Position numbers and translations under genes: made by a program. DNA of 64,000 bases from Segniliparus rugosus ATCC BAA-974 (GTDB lineage Bacteria; Actinomycetota; Actinomycetes; Mycobacteriales; Mycobacteriaceae), in the NCBI RefSeq assembly GCF_000185725.2, contig NZ_KI391953.1, positions 1,232,750 through 1,296,749 of the forward strand. Direction: 5' to 3'. A model generated the notes under the pieces. That model searched no databases. It was not told the origin of the DNA and saw only the letters and a list, made by a program, of their open reading frames with translations. Positions within the stretch are counted from its first letter, which is position 1; each line of letters opens with the position of its first letter. This document shows positions 17,113 to 25,347 of this stretch, in pieces.

Positions 17113-18006
17113 ATGACCCGACACAATGGAGCGATGACAGAGAACAGGCGCACGCCGGGACAGACCGGGCGGGGCGACAGCGGCCTCCTCCGCCAAGCGA
17201 GGACGTGGCTGTTCGTGCCGGGGGATCGCCCCGAGCGGTTCGCGAAAGCCGCCGCGAGCGGCGCGCAGATCGTGATCATCGACCTGGAGGACGCGGTCGC
17301 GGCGGAGCGCAAAGAAGCCGCGCGGGCCGCTGCGGTCGACCAGCTGCGTGCTGCGGCACAGCCGTCGCCGGGCTGGGTCGTCCGGGCGAACGACCCGTTC
17401 TCTCCCGAGGGCGAGGCAGATTTGGCCGCTTTGGCCCCCTTCGCCAAGGCGGGCGGGCCGCTGCTGGCGGCGATGACGCCGAAAGCAGTGCTGCGGAGCG
17501 TGGCGAGGGCGGCGGAACTGCTCGGCCCCGGCGCGCGGCTCGTCGCGCTGATCGAAAGCGCGCTCGGGGTGGAGGAGGCGTTCCAGATCGCCTCGCACCC
17601 GCACACGGCCAGGCTCGCGTTCGGGGCGCTCGACTACGCGGCGGACGTCGGCGCGTCCCCGGTCCCCGTCGCGCTTGGCTACGCGGAGTCGAGGCTGGTG
17701 AACGCCTCGGCGGCGGCGGGGCTGGCCCAGCCGCTCGCCCGGCCGACGGTGGAGCTCGACGATGTGGACGTGTTGACGGGCGAAGTCGCCCATGCGCGAA
17801 CCCTCGGGTTCGGCGGCAAACTGTGCCTGCACCCCAAGCAGGTCGCCGCCGCGGCGGCGGGGTTCGCCCCAACCCAGCGGGAGATCGACTGGGCGAAGCG
17901 AGTGGTGGCGGGGCAGTCGGGCGGCGCGGTCCGGGTCGAGGGCGAGATGGTCGACGCCCCGCAGGTGCTCCGGGCCAGAACGATCCTCGCGCAAGCGCAG
18001 TTGTGA
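17113..18006 (+). CDS. HpcH/HpaI aldolase / citrate lyase beta-like (CitE-like) protein
   Basis: A 297-residue TIM-barrel lyase-family protein. LFVPGDRPERFAKA, IIDLEDAV, LVALIESALGVEEA (catalytic or metal Glu) and the late LCLHPKQVAAA are family signatures. Stand-alone CitE-like proteins act on acyl-CoA esters such as malyl-CoA or citramalyl-CoA, not as citrate lyase subunits; no alpha or gamma subunit gene is near. The start may be 17113 or 17134. The gene is followed by a DUF1906 gene 106 bases on. Confidence 0.85.
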   Translation: MTRHNGAMTENRRTPGQTGRGDSGLLRQARTWLFVPGDRPERFAKAAASGAQIVIIDLEDAVAAERKEAARAAAVDQLRAAAQPSPGWVVRANDPFSPEGEADLAALAPFAKAGGPLLAAMTPKAVLRSVARAAELLGPGARLVALIESALGVEEAFQIASHPHTARLAFGALDYAADVGASPVPVALGYAESRLVNASAAAGLAQPLARPTVELDDVDVLTGEVAHARTLGFGGKLCLHPKQVAAAAAGFAPTQREIDWAKRVVAGQSGGAVRVEGEMVDAPQVLRARTILAQAQL

Positions 18007-18112
18007 CCGAGGGCAGCGCTCTCCTGCCGGAGGAGGCTCGGTTCGATCACAGCTCGGCCACAGCAGCTTGTCATGGCCGCGTGGGGGCGCGGCGTTATGT
18101 TGTGCTCTGCGC

Positions 18113-18820
18113 ATGACCCTTGATCGACGCGCAGTGCTGCGCGGAGCCGCGACACTGGGCTTCGCTTCCGCCGTCGGGCTCGCCGCCCCTCGAGCACGAG
18201 CGGCCGGGCTCGGCACTTTGCTGGACTTCGCAGGCGGCGTCCCCAGCCCGGAGGCGATCCGAGGAGCCGGGGCGATCGGCACGATCCGCTACGTCAGCGA
18301 CCCCCGCACGCCGGGCCTGCGGGCGAAACCGCTCACCAGGGACCAAGTCCAGGCTTCGAAGGCGGCGGGGCTCGTGGTGGTCTCCTGCTACCAGTGGGGC
18401 AAGAACGAGACGGCGGACTGGAAGGGCGGGCAGCAGGCAGGGCTCAAACACGCGCAACGCGGCGTGACGCTGCACCTCGCCGCGGGCGGCCCCGCCGGAG
18501 CCCCGATCTACGCGGCGATCGACGACAACCCCTCGGACGCGGAGCTGCAAGGGCCGATCCTCGGCTACCTGCGCGGCTGGCAGCAGGTCGTCGGGCCGAA
18601 CGCGCTCGGCGTGTACTGCAACCCGAGGACCATCGACTTCTGTCTGCGGTCGGGAGTCGGGAAATGGTTCTGGCAGCACGACTACGGCAATCCCGGCTAC
18701 GCCACGCACCCGGCGGCGCATTTGCACCAGCGAGCCGCCTCCATGCAGCCGCAGCCCGTGGTCGACGGGATCCAATGCGACGTGAACGATATCCTCAAGC
18801 CGTCCTTCGGCTCCTGGTGA
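18113..18820 (+). CDS. Tat-exported DUF1906 (glycoside hydrolase-like) protein 1
   Basis: A 235-residue exported protein of the Rv2525c type. The N-terminus MTLDRRAVLRGAATLGFA is a twin-arginine signal ending near ARA-AG. The TIM-barrel-like DUF1906 domain follows: LGTLLDFAGGVPSPEAIRG, IRYVSDPR, VVVSCYQWGKNETADW, IYAAIDDNPSD, LGVYCNPRTIDFCL, WFWQHDYGN and a terminal DGIQCDVNDILKP. The family is linked in mycobacteria to cell-wall processes, but no enzyme activity is firmly set. It is the first of three paralogues within 3 kb. Confidence 0.85.
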   Translation: MTLDRRAVLRGAATLGFASAVGLAAPRARAAGLGTLLDFAGGVPSPEAIRGAGAIGTIRYVSDPRTPGLRAKPLTRDQVQASKAAGLVVVSCYQWGKNETADWKGGQQAGLKHAQRGVTLHLAAGGPAGAPIYAAIDDNPSDAELQGPILGYLRGWQQVVGPNALGVYCNPRTIDFCLRSGVGKWFWQHDYGNPGYATHPAAHLHQRAASMQPQPVVDGIQCDVNDILKPSFGSW

Positions 18821-18821
18821 C

Positions 18822-19319
18822 TCAGCCCCGCACGGCGAAGAGCGGCTTGCCCTCGGGGTGGAGCAGCGAAGCCTCGAGCTCGTCGAGCGTCGGGGCGAGG
18901 TAGTGGGACAGGGCGACGAGGCACTGCCCGTCGCCTCGGGCGACGACCGCCCCGGACGGGGCGAGGAGCCCGTCCTCGATCCGGTACCCAGGAGCCGGCT
19001 CGGTCGGCGCGACGAGTTCGGGAAGCCCCGATTTCTTCCGGATCTCCTCGGCGAGAAAACCCCAGAAATACCGCTCAAGGGCTTCGAGTTCGCCCGTCGC
19101 GAACAGGTCGCGCCTGGCGTTCCCGTCCGCGACCTCGAACCAGCCGTCCTCTCGGGCGTGGAACAGAAAGCTGGTCAGAGTCCTGCCCTCGGCGTCTTCC
19201 TTCCAGATGGCGCAGTTGCCCGCGTCGTCGAACGCCCCGTCGTCGTCGAACCGGCTCACCACCCAACCCGCTCGGGCGAGCCAGGCGAGGAACCGGTCGG
19301 AAAGGCAAGCGGCTTCCAT
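18822..19319 (-). CDS. Imm61-like immunity protein
   Basis: A 165-residue soluble protein matching the pattern of the mycobacterial Imm61 immunity family: an N-terminal Trp-rich region (FLAWLARAGWVVSRFDDD, then AIWKED), a central FLFHAREDGWFEVAD, and the motif LERYFWGFLAEEIRKKSGLP. Such proteins neutralise secreted toxins of kin. No matching toxin gene is adjacent; it stands opposite in strand between two DUF1906 genes. It may be an orphan immunity gene guarding against foreign toxins. The family call is from memory of its pattern. Confidence 0.6.
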   Translation of the reverse strand: MEAACLSDRFLAWLARAGWVVSRFDDDGAFDDAGNCAIWKEDAEGRTLTSFLFHAREDGWFEVADGNARRDLFATGELEALERYFWGFLAEEIRKKSGLPELVAPTEPAPGYRIEDGLLAPSGAVVARGDGQCLVALSHYLAPTLDELEASLLHPEGKPLFAVRG

Positions 19320-19368
19320 ACCCGTATTCTACGGTCCGCTCACAGCAGCGTCTGCTATGAATAGCCTT

Positions 19369-20151
19369 ATGACCCTGTCGAGAAGAGAGATATTGCGGGG
19401 GATTGGCGGAGCTGCCATGGCGGCAGGGCTCGTCCAGGCGGCTCCCGCCTGGGCCGATCCGGACGACGACGACAACGAAGACGAGGCTCCGAAAGCTCCG
19501 AAGAAACGCGCTCCCTCGAAGATCGACCCGGGCCTTGGCACGATGCTCGACTACTCGGCGGGCTTCCCGTCGCCCGCCGCGATCGCGGCGGCGGGGCACA
19601 AGGGGTCGATGTGCTACATCTCGGACCAGGCGCGCGGCGAAGAATGGATGAAGGCGAAGCCGCTGACCAGGGCCGCCGCCGACGCGATGCGCGCCCAAGG
19701 CCTGCTCATCGCCTCGGTTTGGCAGTGGGGCGGGGAGAGGTCCGCGGACTGGCGGCGCGGCCACGACGCGGGTGTCAAAGCCGCCCGGCGGGCAGTGGCG
19801 CTGCACCAGGCCGCGGGCGGCCCGGACCACGCCGCCATCTACACCTGCATCGACGACAACCCGCCGATCGAGGTGTGGGAGGACTGCATCGCGGACTATC
19901 TGACCGGTTTCGAGGAAGTGATCGGCCATGACCGGTTAGGCGTGTTCTGCTCTCCGCCGGTCATCGGCTGGTGCCTGGACGCGGGGCTCGGCTCGTACTT
20001 CTGGCAGCACGACTGGGGCAACGACTCGTTGACGGTGCACCCGGCGGCGCATCTGCACCAATACCCGGGCGACAAGCGGTTCGTCCAGCACATCGACGGC
20101 ATCGAGTGCGATGTGAGCAGTATTCTCAATATGTCGTTCGGCCAGTGGTGA
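19369..20151 (+). CDS. Tat-exported DUF1906 protein 2
   Basis: A 260-residue second paralogue. The start at MTLSRREILRG (19369) matches the MTL-x-RR start of the other two copies; an ATG at 19357 is also in frame. After the Tat signal (ending near AWA-DP) comes an acidic-then-basic linker (DPDDDDNEDE, then KAPKKRAPSK), absent from copy 1, and then the DUF1906 domain: LGTMLDYSAGFPSPAAIAA, SVWQWGGERSADW, IYTCIDDNPP, LGVFCSPPVIGWCLDAG, YFWQHDWGND, and DGIECDVSSILN. Confidence 0.85.
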   Translation: MTLSRREILRGIGGAAMAAGLVQAAPAWADPDDDDNEDEAPKAPKKRAPSKIDPGLGTMLDYSAGFPSPAAIAAAGHKGSMCYISDQARGEEWMKAKPLTRAAADAMRAQGLLIASVWQWGGERSADWRRGHDAGVKAARRAVALHQAAGGPDHAAIYTCIDDNPPIEVWEDCIADYLTGFEEVIGHDRLGVFCSPPVIGWCLDAGLGSYFWQHDWGNDSLTVHPAAHLHQYPGDKRFVQHIDGIECDVSSILNMSFGQW

Positions 20152-20200
20152 TCTCTCCGGCGCTCAGTCCTCTCGCCAAGCTCGCCCGCGTCTGCTAAAA

Positions 20201-20217
20201 ATATCTCCGTAAGATAT
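20201..20217. promoter_or_regulatory. Inverted repeat upstream of DUF1906 copy 3
   Basis: ATATCT (20201-20206) and AGATAT (20212-20217) form a perfect 6-base inverted repeat with a 5-base spacer, about 43 bases before the likely start of the third DUF1906 gene, in otherwise GC-rich DNA. It is a candidate operator or promoter element. Confidence 0.4.
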
Positions 20218-20259
20218 CGAAATGGTCACGATTGTGATCATCGATGAATGGGGAAATGC

Positions 20260-21018
20260 ATGACGCTCACACGGCGAGACGTTTTGCGCGGTCTGGGGGC
20301 CGCGCCGCTCCTCGGGGTCGGCGCGCTGGCAGCGCCCGCCCGCGCCGACCAGGAGTCGGACAACGGGGACGGCGGCTATTGGGGGCTCGGCACCCTGGTG
20401 GACTTCTCGGCGCGCGTGCCGGATCCTGCCGCGATCAAGGAGGCGGGGCATCTCGGGGCGGTCCGCTACGTCAGCGAGCGCAGGCCGACCGAGCAATGGA
20501 TGCTCGCCAAGCCGGTGACCGCCGACGAGGTCGCGGGCATGCGGGGGCACGGCCTCACCGTGACTTCGGTGTATCAGTGGGGGAAGAACCAGTCGGCGGA
20601 TTGGCGCGAGGGCTACGACGGCGGCGTGGACGCGGCGCATCGTGGCGTCGAGCTGCATCTGGCGGCGAGCGGCCCCGCAGACGGCGTGATCTACGCGGCG
20701 ATTGACGACGATCCGGACAAGGATCTCTTCGATCAGCTCATCAACCCGTATTTGACCGCGTGGCGGGACGTGGTCGGCAACGACCACCTTGGCGTCTACT
20801 GCAACCCGAAGACCATCGACTGGTGCTTGGACGCGGGGCTCGGCTCGTACTTCTGGCAGCACGATTGGGGGAACCCCTCCGGGGCCGAGCACGCGGCGGC
20901 GAACCTGCATCAACTCCCGAACTCCAAGGGGAACCTGCGCGTCATCGACGACGTGCAGTGCGATGTCAGCGTCATTTTGAAGCCCGACTACGGCCAGTGG
21001 CGCTCGCTGGAGGCCTAA
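20260..21018 (+). CDS. Tat-exported DUF1906 protein 3
   Basis: A 252-residue third paralogue. The start at 20260 (MTLTRRDVLRGLG) is preferred over 20248: GGGGA lies at the right distance and the N-terminus aligns with the other copies. The Tat signal ends near ARA-DQ. The domain blocks are LGTLVDFSARVPDPAAIKE, VRYVSERR, SVYQWGKNQSADW, IYAAIDDDPD, LGVYCNPKTIDWCLDAG, YFWQHDWGNP and DDVQCDVSVILKP. It is closest to copy 2 in the YCNP-to-QHDWGN segment and to copy 1 in YQWGKN, as if segments had been exchanged. Confidence 0.85.
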   Translation: MTLTRRDVLRGLGAAPLLGVGALAAPARADQESDNGDGGYWGLGTLVDFSARVPDPAAIKEAGHLGAVRYVSERRPTEQWMLAKPVTADEVAGMRGHGLTVTSVYQWGKNQSADWREGYDGGVDAAHRGVELHLAASGPADGVIYAAIDDDPDKDLFDQLINPYLTAWRDVVGNDHLGVYCNPKTIDWCLDAGLGSYFWQHDWGNPSGAEHAAANLHQLPNSKGNLRVIDDVQCDVSVILKPDYGQWRSLEA

Positions 21019-21032
21019 GTCCGTTATGCTTC

Positions 21033-21051
21033 GGTCGGATATGTTCCGACC
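21033..21051. promoter_or_regulatory. Inverted repeat upstream of the DoxX gene
   Basis: GGTCGGA (21033-21039) and TCCGACC (21045-21051) are perfect complements around TATGT, 16 bases before the GTG of the DoxX-like gene. No T run follows. This suits an operator covering the promoter or ribosome site, or the terminator of the DUF1906 gene. Confidence 0.45.
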
Positions 21052-21067
21052 ATGAGAGGCGGCGCTG

Positions 21068-21499
21068 GTGGCGCGAGGCATTCGAGACATTGGACTGTTG
21101 CTGGCGCGGCTCGGGCTCGCGCTTCTGCTTATCCCCTACGGCTGGGCCAAAGCGAGCGACTACTCCGCGACGGTTGCGGGCTTCAAGGCGGGGAACGTCC
21201 CGTTCCCGGAGGTCTCCGCGTTCGTGGCGACCGCGGGAGAGCTCGGCGGCGGCGTCTTGTTCGCGCTGGGCTTGTTGACCCCGCTCGGCGGGCTTTTCGC
21301 GGTGGCCGCCATGTTCGGGGCGGTGCTCACCCAGCATCTCCCGAAATCCTTCCCAGAGGCGGTGTCCGCCGACTGGAAAGGCGCTCTCCCGCTGGGGTTC
21401 GGCGTCGCGGCCCTCGCCTTGACCGTCGCGGGCCCAGGCAGGCTCAGCTTGGACAAGACATTCTTCGGACGCTCGGAGTGGTTCGGCGCTCGGGAGTGA
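21068..21499 (+). CDS. DoxX-family membrane protein
   Basis: A 143-residue four-helix membrane protein. GLLLARLGLALLLIPYGWAK, FVATAGELGGGVLFALGLLTPLG and the later hydrophobic segments fit the DoxX/SURF4 family, whose mycobacterial members take part in redox balance and thiosulfate or oxidative-stress handling. A GTG start is used, with GGCGCTGGTG before it. It stands downstream of an inverted repeat. The specific partner is unknown. Confidence 0.8.
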   Translation: MARGIRDIGLLLARLGLALLLIPYGWAKASDYSATVAGFKAGNVPFPEVSAFVATAGELGGGVLFALGLLTPLGGLFAVAAMFGAVLTQHLPKSFPEAVSADWKGALPLGFGVAALALTVAGPGRLSLDKTFFGRSEWFGARE

Positions 21500-21523
21500 C
21501 CGGGCCGGACCTCGGCCGGGGCC

Positions 21524-22675
21524 TCACCGGAACAAGCGCAGGAGCGCTTGGCGGTCCACTTTCCCGATGGCGGTGCGGGGCAGCTCCGCGACGACTTTGA
21601 GCGCGCGGGGCGCGGCATGCGCGTCCACGAGCCGCGTCACGTGCTCGCGCAGCTCCGCGAGCGTCGGCGGCGGGCCTGCGGCGACCACGACGGCGGCGAC
21701 CTGCTCGCCGAGCTTCGGGTCCGGCACGCCGACGACGGCGCAGTCCTGGACGAGGGGATGGCTCGCCAGCGCCGCCGCGACGACTTCCGGGGCGATCGTC
21801 AGGCCGCCGGTCGAGATCCCGCCGTCCAGCCGTCCGAGCACCCGCAGCCGCCCGTCCTCGAACCTTCCCGCGTCCGACGTGGCGAACCAGCCCGGTCGGG
21901 CGAAGGCCGGATGCTCGGGCATGCCGCGGTAGCCGCTCGCGAGCATCGGCCCGCCGAGATGGATCCTGCGCTCGCCGTCGATCTCGACCCGCACGCCGTC
22001 GAGCGGGATCCGGTCGTAGACGCACCCGCCGCAGGTCTCGCTCATGCCGTACGTGGTGACGACGCGCACGCCCGCCCCCTCCGCCTCGGCCCGGACGTCC
22101 GGGGCCAACGCGCCCCCGCCGACGAGCACCGCGTCCAGCTCCGCTAACGCCTCCCGCGCTGCGGGCAGGGCGAGCGATTTGATCAGCTGGTTCGGCACGA
22201 GCGAGGTGTAGCGCCTTCCTGCGCCCAACGCCGCGACCGAGGCGGGCAGCGCGGCGGGGTCGAAGCCGGCCGACACGTCCAGCGCCACGGGCTCCGCGCC
22301 GCCCAGCGCGGCCCGCAGGAGCACCATGAGTCCCGCGATGTGCCAGGCGGGCAGAGCGAGCAGCCAGGAGCCTTCGCCGCCGAGGCGGGCATGCGTGGCC
22401 GCCCGGCTCGCGGCGAGGGCGGCGGGGGAGAGGAGGGCGCCTTTCGGCTCGGCGGTGCTGCCGGATGTGGCGAGCACGAACGCGACGTCCTCGCCGATGG
22501 GCTCTCCTTCGCGCAGCGCCGCGCAGAGCCGCGCCGCGTGGCGGGGATCGGATTCGGGAACCGGCAGCCAGGCGGCCGCGCTTTCGCCGTCGACCGCCGC
22601 GCGCAGTGCGGGGAGGAGGTCGAGCGCCCGTTGCCCGTCGGGAACCGGAAGTGCTCGGAGCGCCCGCTCAGGCAC
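21524..22675 (-). CDS. menE: 2-succinylbenzoate-CoA ligase
   Basis: AMP-forming ligase of menaquinone synthesis that activates o-succinylbenzoate. It has 383 residues, a short form as in mycobacterial MenE. The adenylate motif is FVLATSGSTAEPKGALLS, followed by PAWHIAGL, VVTTYGMSETCGG, and the C-terminal domain with GRLDGGISTGG and the catalytic Lys in LPRTAIGKVDRQAL. It overlaps the upstream DUF3349 gene by eight bases, in the same order as Rv0542c-Rv0543c. Confidence 0.92.
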   Translation of the reverse strand: MPERALRALPVPDGQRALDLLPALRAAVDGESAAAWLPVPESDPRHAARLCAALREGEPIGEDVAFVLATSGSTAEPKGALLSPAALAASRAATHARLGGEGSWLLALPAWHIAGLMVLLRAALGGAEPVALDVSAGFDPAALPASVAALGAGRRYTSLVPNQLIKSLALPAAREALAELDAVLVGGGALAPDVRAEAEGAGVRVVTTYGMSETCGGCVYDRIPLDGVRVEIDGERRIHLGGPMLASGYRGMPEHPAFARPGWFATSDAGRFEDGRLRVLGRLDGGISTGGLTIAPEVVAAALASHPLVQDCAVVGVPDPKLGEQVAAVVVAAGPPPTLAELREHVTRLVDAHAAPRALKVVAELPRTAIGKVDRQALLRLFR

Positions 22676-22982
22676 TCGTGCTGCCGTCGGTGTCTTCGTC
22701 TTCCCACACCAGATCGCCGAGACGGCTGCGGACCCGCTCGACGTCCTCGGCCCTCGGCAGCTCGTTGGTGATCTTGGTGATGAACACCCCGATGTCGATC
22801 GGGGAGGCGGCCCCGTGCGTCGTCTCGTTCAACAGGTCCGCGAGTTCGCGGATCTCCTGCTCGGAGAGCTTGCGCGGCAAAAGCGCGAACACCGGCACGT
22901 AATCCTGTTCGGGGATCGTGCCCGTGGGATACCCGGCGCGCAACCACTTCACGATCGCCTTCAATGGCGGAGGAAGCGGCAT
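22668..22982 (-). CDS. DUF3349 family protein
   Basis: A 104-residue small helical protein like Rv0543c. Signatures are the N-terminal PLPPPLKAIVKWLRAGYPTG and LLPRKLSEQEIRELADLL. The start at 22982 has AAAGAGG at a good distance; an upstream in-frame start gives an atypical basic extension. It is the second gene of the pitA-to-menE run. The biochemical role is unknown. Confidence 0.85.
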   Translation of the reverse strand: MPLPPPLKAIVKWLRAGYPTGTIPEQDYVPVFALLPRKLSEQEIRELADLLNETTHGAASPIDIGVFITKITNELPRAEDVERVRSRLGDLVWEDEDTDGSTSA

Positions 22983-23049
22983 AGCGGGAACCTCTTTCCG
23001 TGGCGCTACGGTTTGTCGCACCGCACGACGCCATGCGGTGCTGAGCAGT

Positions 23050-23337
23050 TTAGACCAAGCCGACAGCCTGCAACAGCGGCTTGCCGAAGATGATCACGAG
23101 GATGCCGAAGGCGATGAGGGCGATCACGAGCGCGAAGGCGGCCCAGGCGAGGGCGATCCGGGCGGGGTTCTTCGTGGCCGCGACGACTCCGCCGACCTCA
23201 GGCTCGCCGCCGTAAAGGCTGTTCAGCCCGGCAGCGAAGAGGGCGGGCAGGCCAGCGCCGAAGAGGACACCGACGACCAGCACGGTGACGACTGCCTTTC
23301 CCACGCCGAGGAAGTATTCGGCATTGAACTGGTTCAT
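23050..23337 (-). CDS. Small membrane protein of the pitA locus (Rv0544c-like)
   Basis: A 95-residue protein with two long hydrophobic segments (about 12-40 and 60-88). It is ATGA-coupled to pitA and so probably made with it. The same arrangement occurs in mycobacteria (Rv0544c beside pitA). It may help assemble or regulate the transporter, but this is inferred from context only. Confidence 0.75.
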   Translation of the reverse strand: MNQFNAEYFLGVGKAVVTVLVVGVLFGAGLPALFAAGLNSLYGGEPEVGGVVAATKNPARIALAWAAFALVIALIAFGILVIIFGKPLLQAVGLV

Positions 23338-24593
23338 TCCGCAGATCCTTTCGTGCCAGCGCCGACCGTCGCTTTCTCAGGGGCGGCCGCTTCGGTCGTT
23401 GTCTGAGCGGCGTTGACGGACGGGAGTTCCTCGTCCCATTCCGCGTTGACGTTGTCCGGGCTGACGTTGTGCTTGCGGGCACGCAGCCACATCCAGCCGC
23501 AGGCGGCAAGGAGCAGGACGAAGATGGTGATCGGCCCGCCGAGGCCGGGGACGAGGCGGGCGATCTGGAAGCAGAGCCAGCCGACCACTGCGGCGGCGGG
23601 GAGGGTGACGATCCATGCGGCGGCCATTCGGCCCGCCACGCCCCACCGGACCTCGGCTCCCTTCTTGCCGATCCCGGTGCCGAGGATGGAGCCGGTCGCC
23701 ACGTGCGTGGTGGACAGCGCCATGCCGCCGTAACTGGAGCTCAGGATGATCGCCGCTGCGGAAGCCTCGGCCGCCATGCCCTGCGGGGACTCGATCTCGA
23801 CCAAGCCCTTGCCCAGCGTGCGGATGACTCGCCAACCCCCGGAATAGGTGCCAAGGGCGATGGCGATGGCGCAGGCGGCCACGACCCAGAACGGCACCAC
23901 CGGAGCGCCGTGCTCGTCGGTGGTGGCGTGGTTCGCGGCGACGAGGGCGAGGGTGATCACGCCCATCGTCTTCTGCGCGTCGCCGGTGCCGTGGGCGAGG
24001 GAGACGAGCGAGGCCGAGCCGATCTGGCCGATCCGGAACCCGCGCTCCCTGGCGGAGCCGGTCACCCTTGCGGTGATGGCGTACACGAGCCAGGTGCCGG
24101 TCGCGGCGACGATCGCGGCGACGATGGGGGAGACCACGGCGGGAATGACCACAGATTTCAGCACGCCGCTCCACAGCACCTTGCCGACCCCCAGGCCTGC
24201 GATGGTCGCGCCGATGAGCCCGCCGAAAAGCGCGTGCGAGGAGCTGGAGGGGAGGCCGAGGAGCCAGGTCAGGACGTTCCACAGGATCGCGCCGATCAGA
24301 CCCGCGAACACAATGGTGAGCAGGACGCTCGGGTCGACCCCCTTCAGAGCGTGCCCGGTCTTGGCGTCGTAGATTTTGACGATCTTCGTCGCGACGGAAA
24401 GCGCGACCTCTGTGGAGAGGAAAGCGCCGACCAAGTTGAGGACGGCGGCGAGGCCGACGGCGACCTTCGGCTTGAGCGCCCCCGTGGCGATGGAGGTGGC
24501 CATCGCGTTGCCCGTGTCATGGAATCCGTTAGTGAAATCGAAGCCGAGTGCTGTGATAATGACCAGCGCCAAGACAATGAGCTCTGTGTTCAC
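23334..24593 (-). CDS. pitA: Low-affinity inorganic phosphate transporter
   Basis: PiT-family metal-phosphate/H+ symporter of 419 residues. Both copies of the family repeat are visible: GFDFTNGFHDTGNAMATSIATGAL at the N-terminus and SLAHGTGDAQKTMGVITLAL in the middle, with GLPSSSSHALFGGLIGA and STTHVATGSILGTG. There are about ten membrane segments. The upstream leader carries an inverted repeat (24643-24671). It is the first gene of the run pitA, small membrane protein, DUF3349, menE. Confidence 0.93.
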   Translation of the reverse strand: MNTELIVLALVIITALGFDFTNGFHDTGNAMATSIATGALKPKVAVGLAAVLNLVGAFLSTEVALSVATKIVKIYDAKTGHALKGVDPSVLLTIVFAGLIGAILWNVLTWLLGLPSSSSHALFGGLIGATIAGLGVGKVLWSGVLKSVVIPAVVSPIVAAIVAATGTWLVYAITARVTGSARERGFRIGQIGSASLVSLAHGTGDAQKTMGVITLALVAANHATTDEHGAPVVPFWVVAACAIAIALGTYSGGWRVIRTLGKGLVEIESPQGMAAEASAAAIILSSSYGGMALSTTHVATGSILGTGIGKKGAEVRWGVAGRMAAAWIVTLPAAAVVGWLCFQIARLVPGLGGPITIFVLLLAACGWMWLRARKHNVSPDNVNAEWDEELPSVNAAQTTTEAAAPEKATVGAGTKGSAE

Positions 24594-24642
24594 ACATGCA
24601 TTGTGCGGGGCGAGTCTGGCGATGTCCAGTCCGGGGTCGAGG

Positions 24643-24671
24643 GTTGTCGTCCAGGTCCACCGGAGGACAAC
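24643..24671 (-). promoter_or_regulatory. Stem-loop in the pitA upstream region
   Basis: GTTGTCGTCC (24643-24652) pairs with GGAGGACAAC (24662-24671) with one internal mismatch. It lies about 50-80 bases before the pitA start on its 5' side. It could be an operator or an RNA leader structure. Confidence 0.35.
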
Positions 24672-24729
24672 TCGTGTTCATGCAATGTTCAGAAACGCTC
24701 CATGTCAAACCTGCCGCCCACGTGGGAAA

Positions 24730-25128
24730 TCACGGTTGGGCGGGGATACTCCCGGCTCGGCGCTGCGGGTGGTCTTCCGGCACATGCGCCAAGATCAGGA
24801 GCGTGCCCTGGGGGTCGCGGAGCCGCAATTCGTGCAGACCCCACGGCTCTTGTTTTGCCTCGCGCTCGACCGCGATCCCTCGTGCGCGCAAGTCGCGCTC
24901 GACGGCGTACACATCGCGCACCTGAAGCAGGATCGCCGCCGCCTTGTTCGTCTCGGCCGCGCTGGCCGGCCCGTGTCCAGCAAGCTCGATCAGGCCGCCC
25001 CCGGCGAAGAACACCGTGCCGCCCGGATACTCCCGAAAGATCGCCAGGCCCAATGCGTCCCGATAGAACCGAAGCGACTCCGCGTAATCGGCGGGATAAA
25101 GGATAAAGCGGCTCGCAAGAATATCCAT
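24730..25128 (-). CDS. VOC/glyoxalase-family protein (Rv0546c-like)
   Basis: A 132-residue vicinal-oxygen-chelate fold protein. Two beta-alpha-beta-beta-beta halves are seen: ASRFILYPADYAESLRFYRD with GGGLIELAGHGP, then ILLQVRDVYAVERDL with WGLHELRLRDPQGTLL. The Glu and His positions expected for the metal site are present in part. It lies upstream of pitA on the same strand, as Rv0546c does, but is separated by 136 bases. The substrate is unknown. Confidence 0.85.
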   Translation of the reverse strand: MDILASRFILYPADYAESLRFYRDALGLAIFREYPGGTVFFAGGGLIELAGHGPASAAETNKAAAILLQVRDVYAVERDLRARGIAVEREAKQEPWGLHELRLRDPQGTLLILAHVPEDHPQRRAGSIPAQP

Positions 25129-25138
25129 GACTTTGATC

Positions 25139-25347
25139 CTACGAGGCGGGATGTTTTCGCCGACAGCACATCAGCCTGGCGTCGTGACATGGGTCTGGTC
25201 GGTTGGCCGGTCTTGCGGGGGCTGCGGGGCTGGGTGCTTCCCGTGATCGGCCGGGGGTGTTGTCTCGCTGTTTGTCGTGTGGGTGGGCGCGTTGGAACGG
25301 GGTGTCCAGGCAAGCGCGGTGTTCGATGGTGGTGCCTGCGGCGTGTT
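25139..25347 (-). other. Out-of-frame coding-like tail after the DUF222/HNH gene
   Basis: After the HNH stop, a different minus-strand frame stays open to 25139 and encodes TIEHRACLDTPFQRAHPH and further residues, with most codons ending in C or G. It joins the main frame just before the HNH stop (around 25348-25360). This suggests that a frameshift removed about 70 C-terminal residues. It could be a decayed end of the gene rather than a separate one. Confidence 0.4.
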
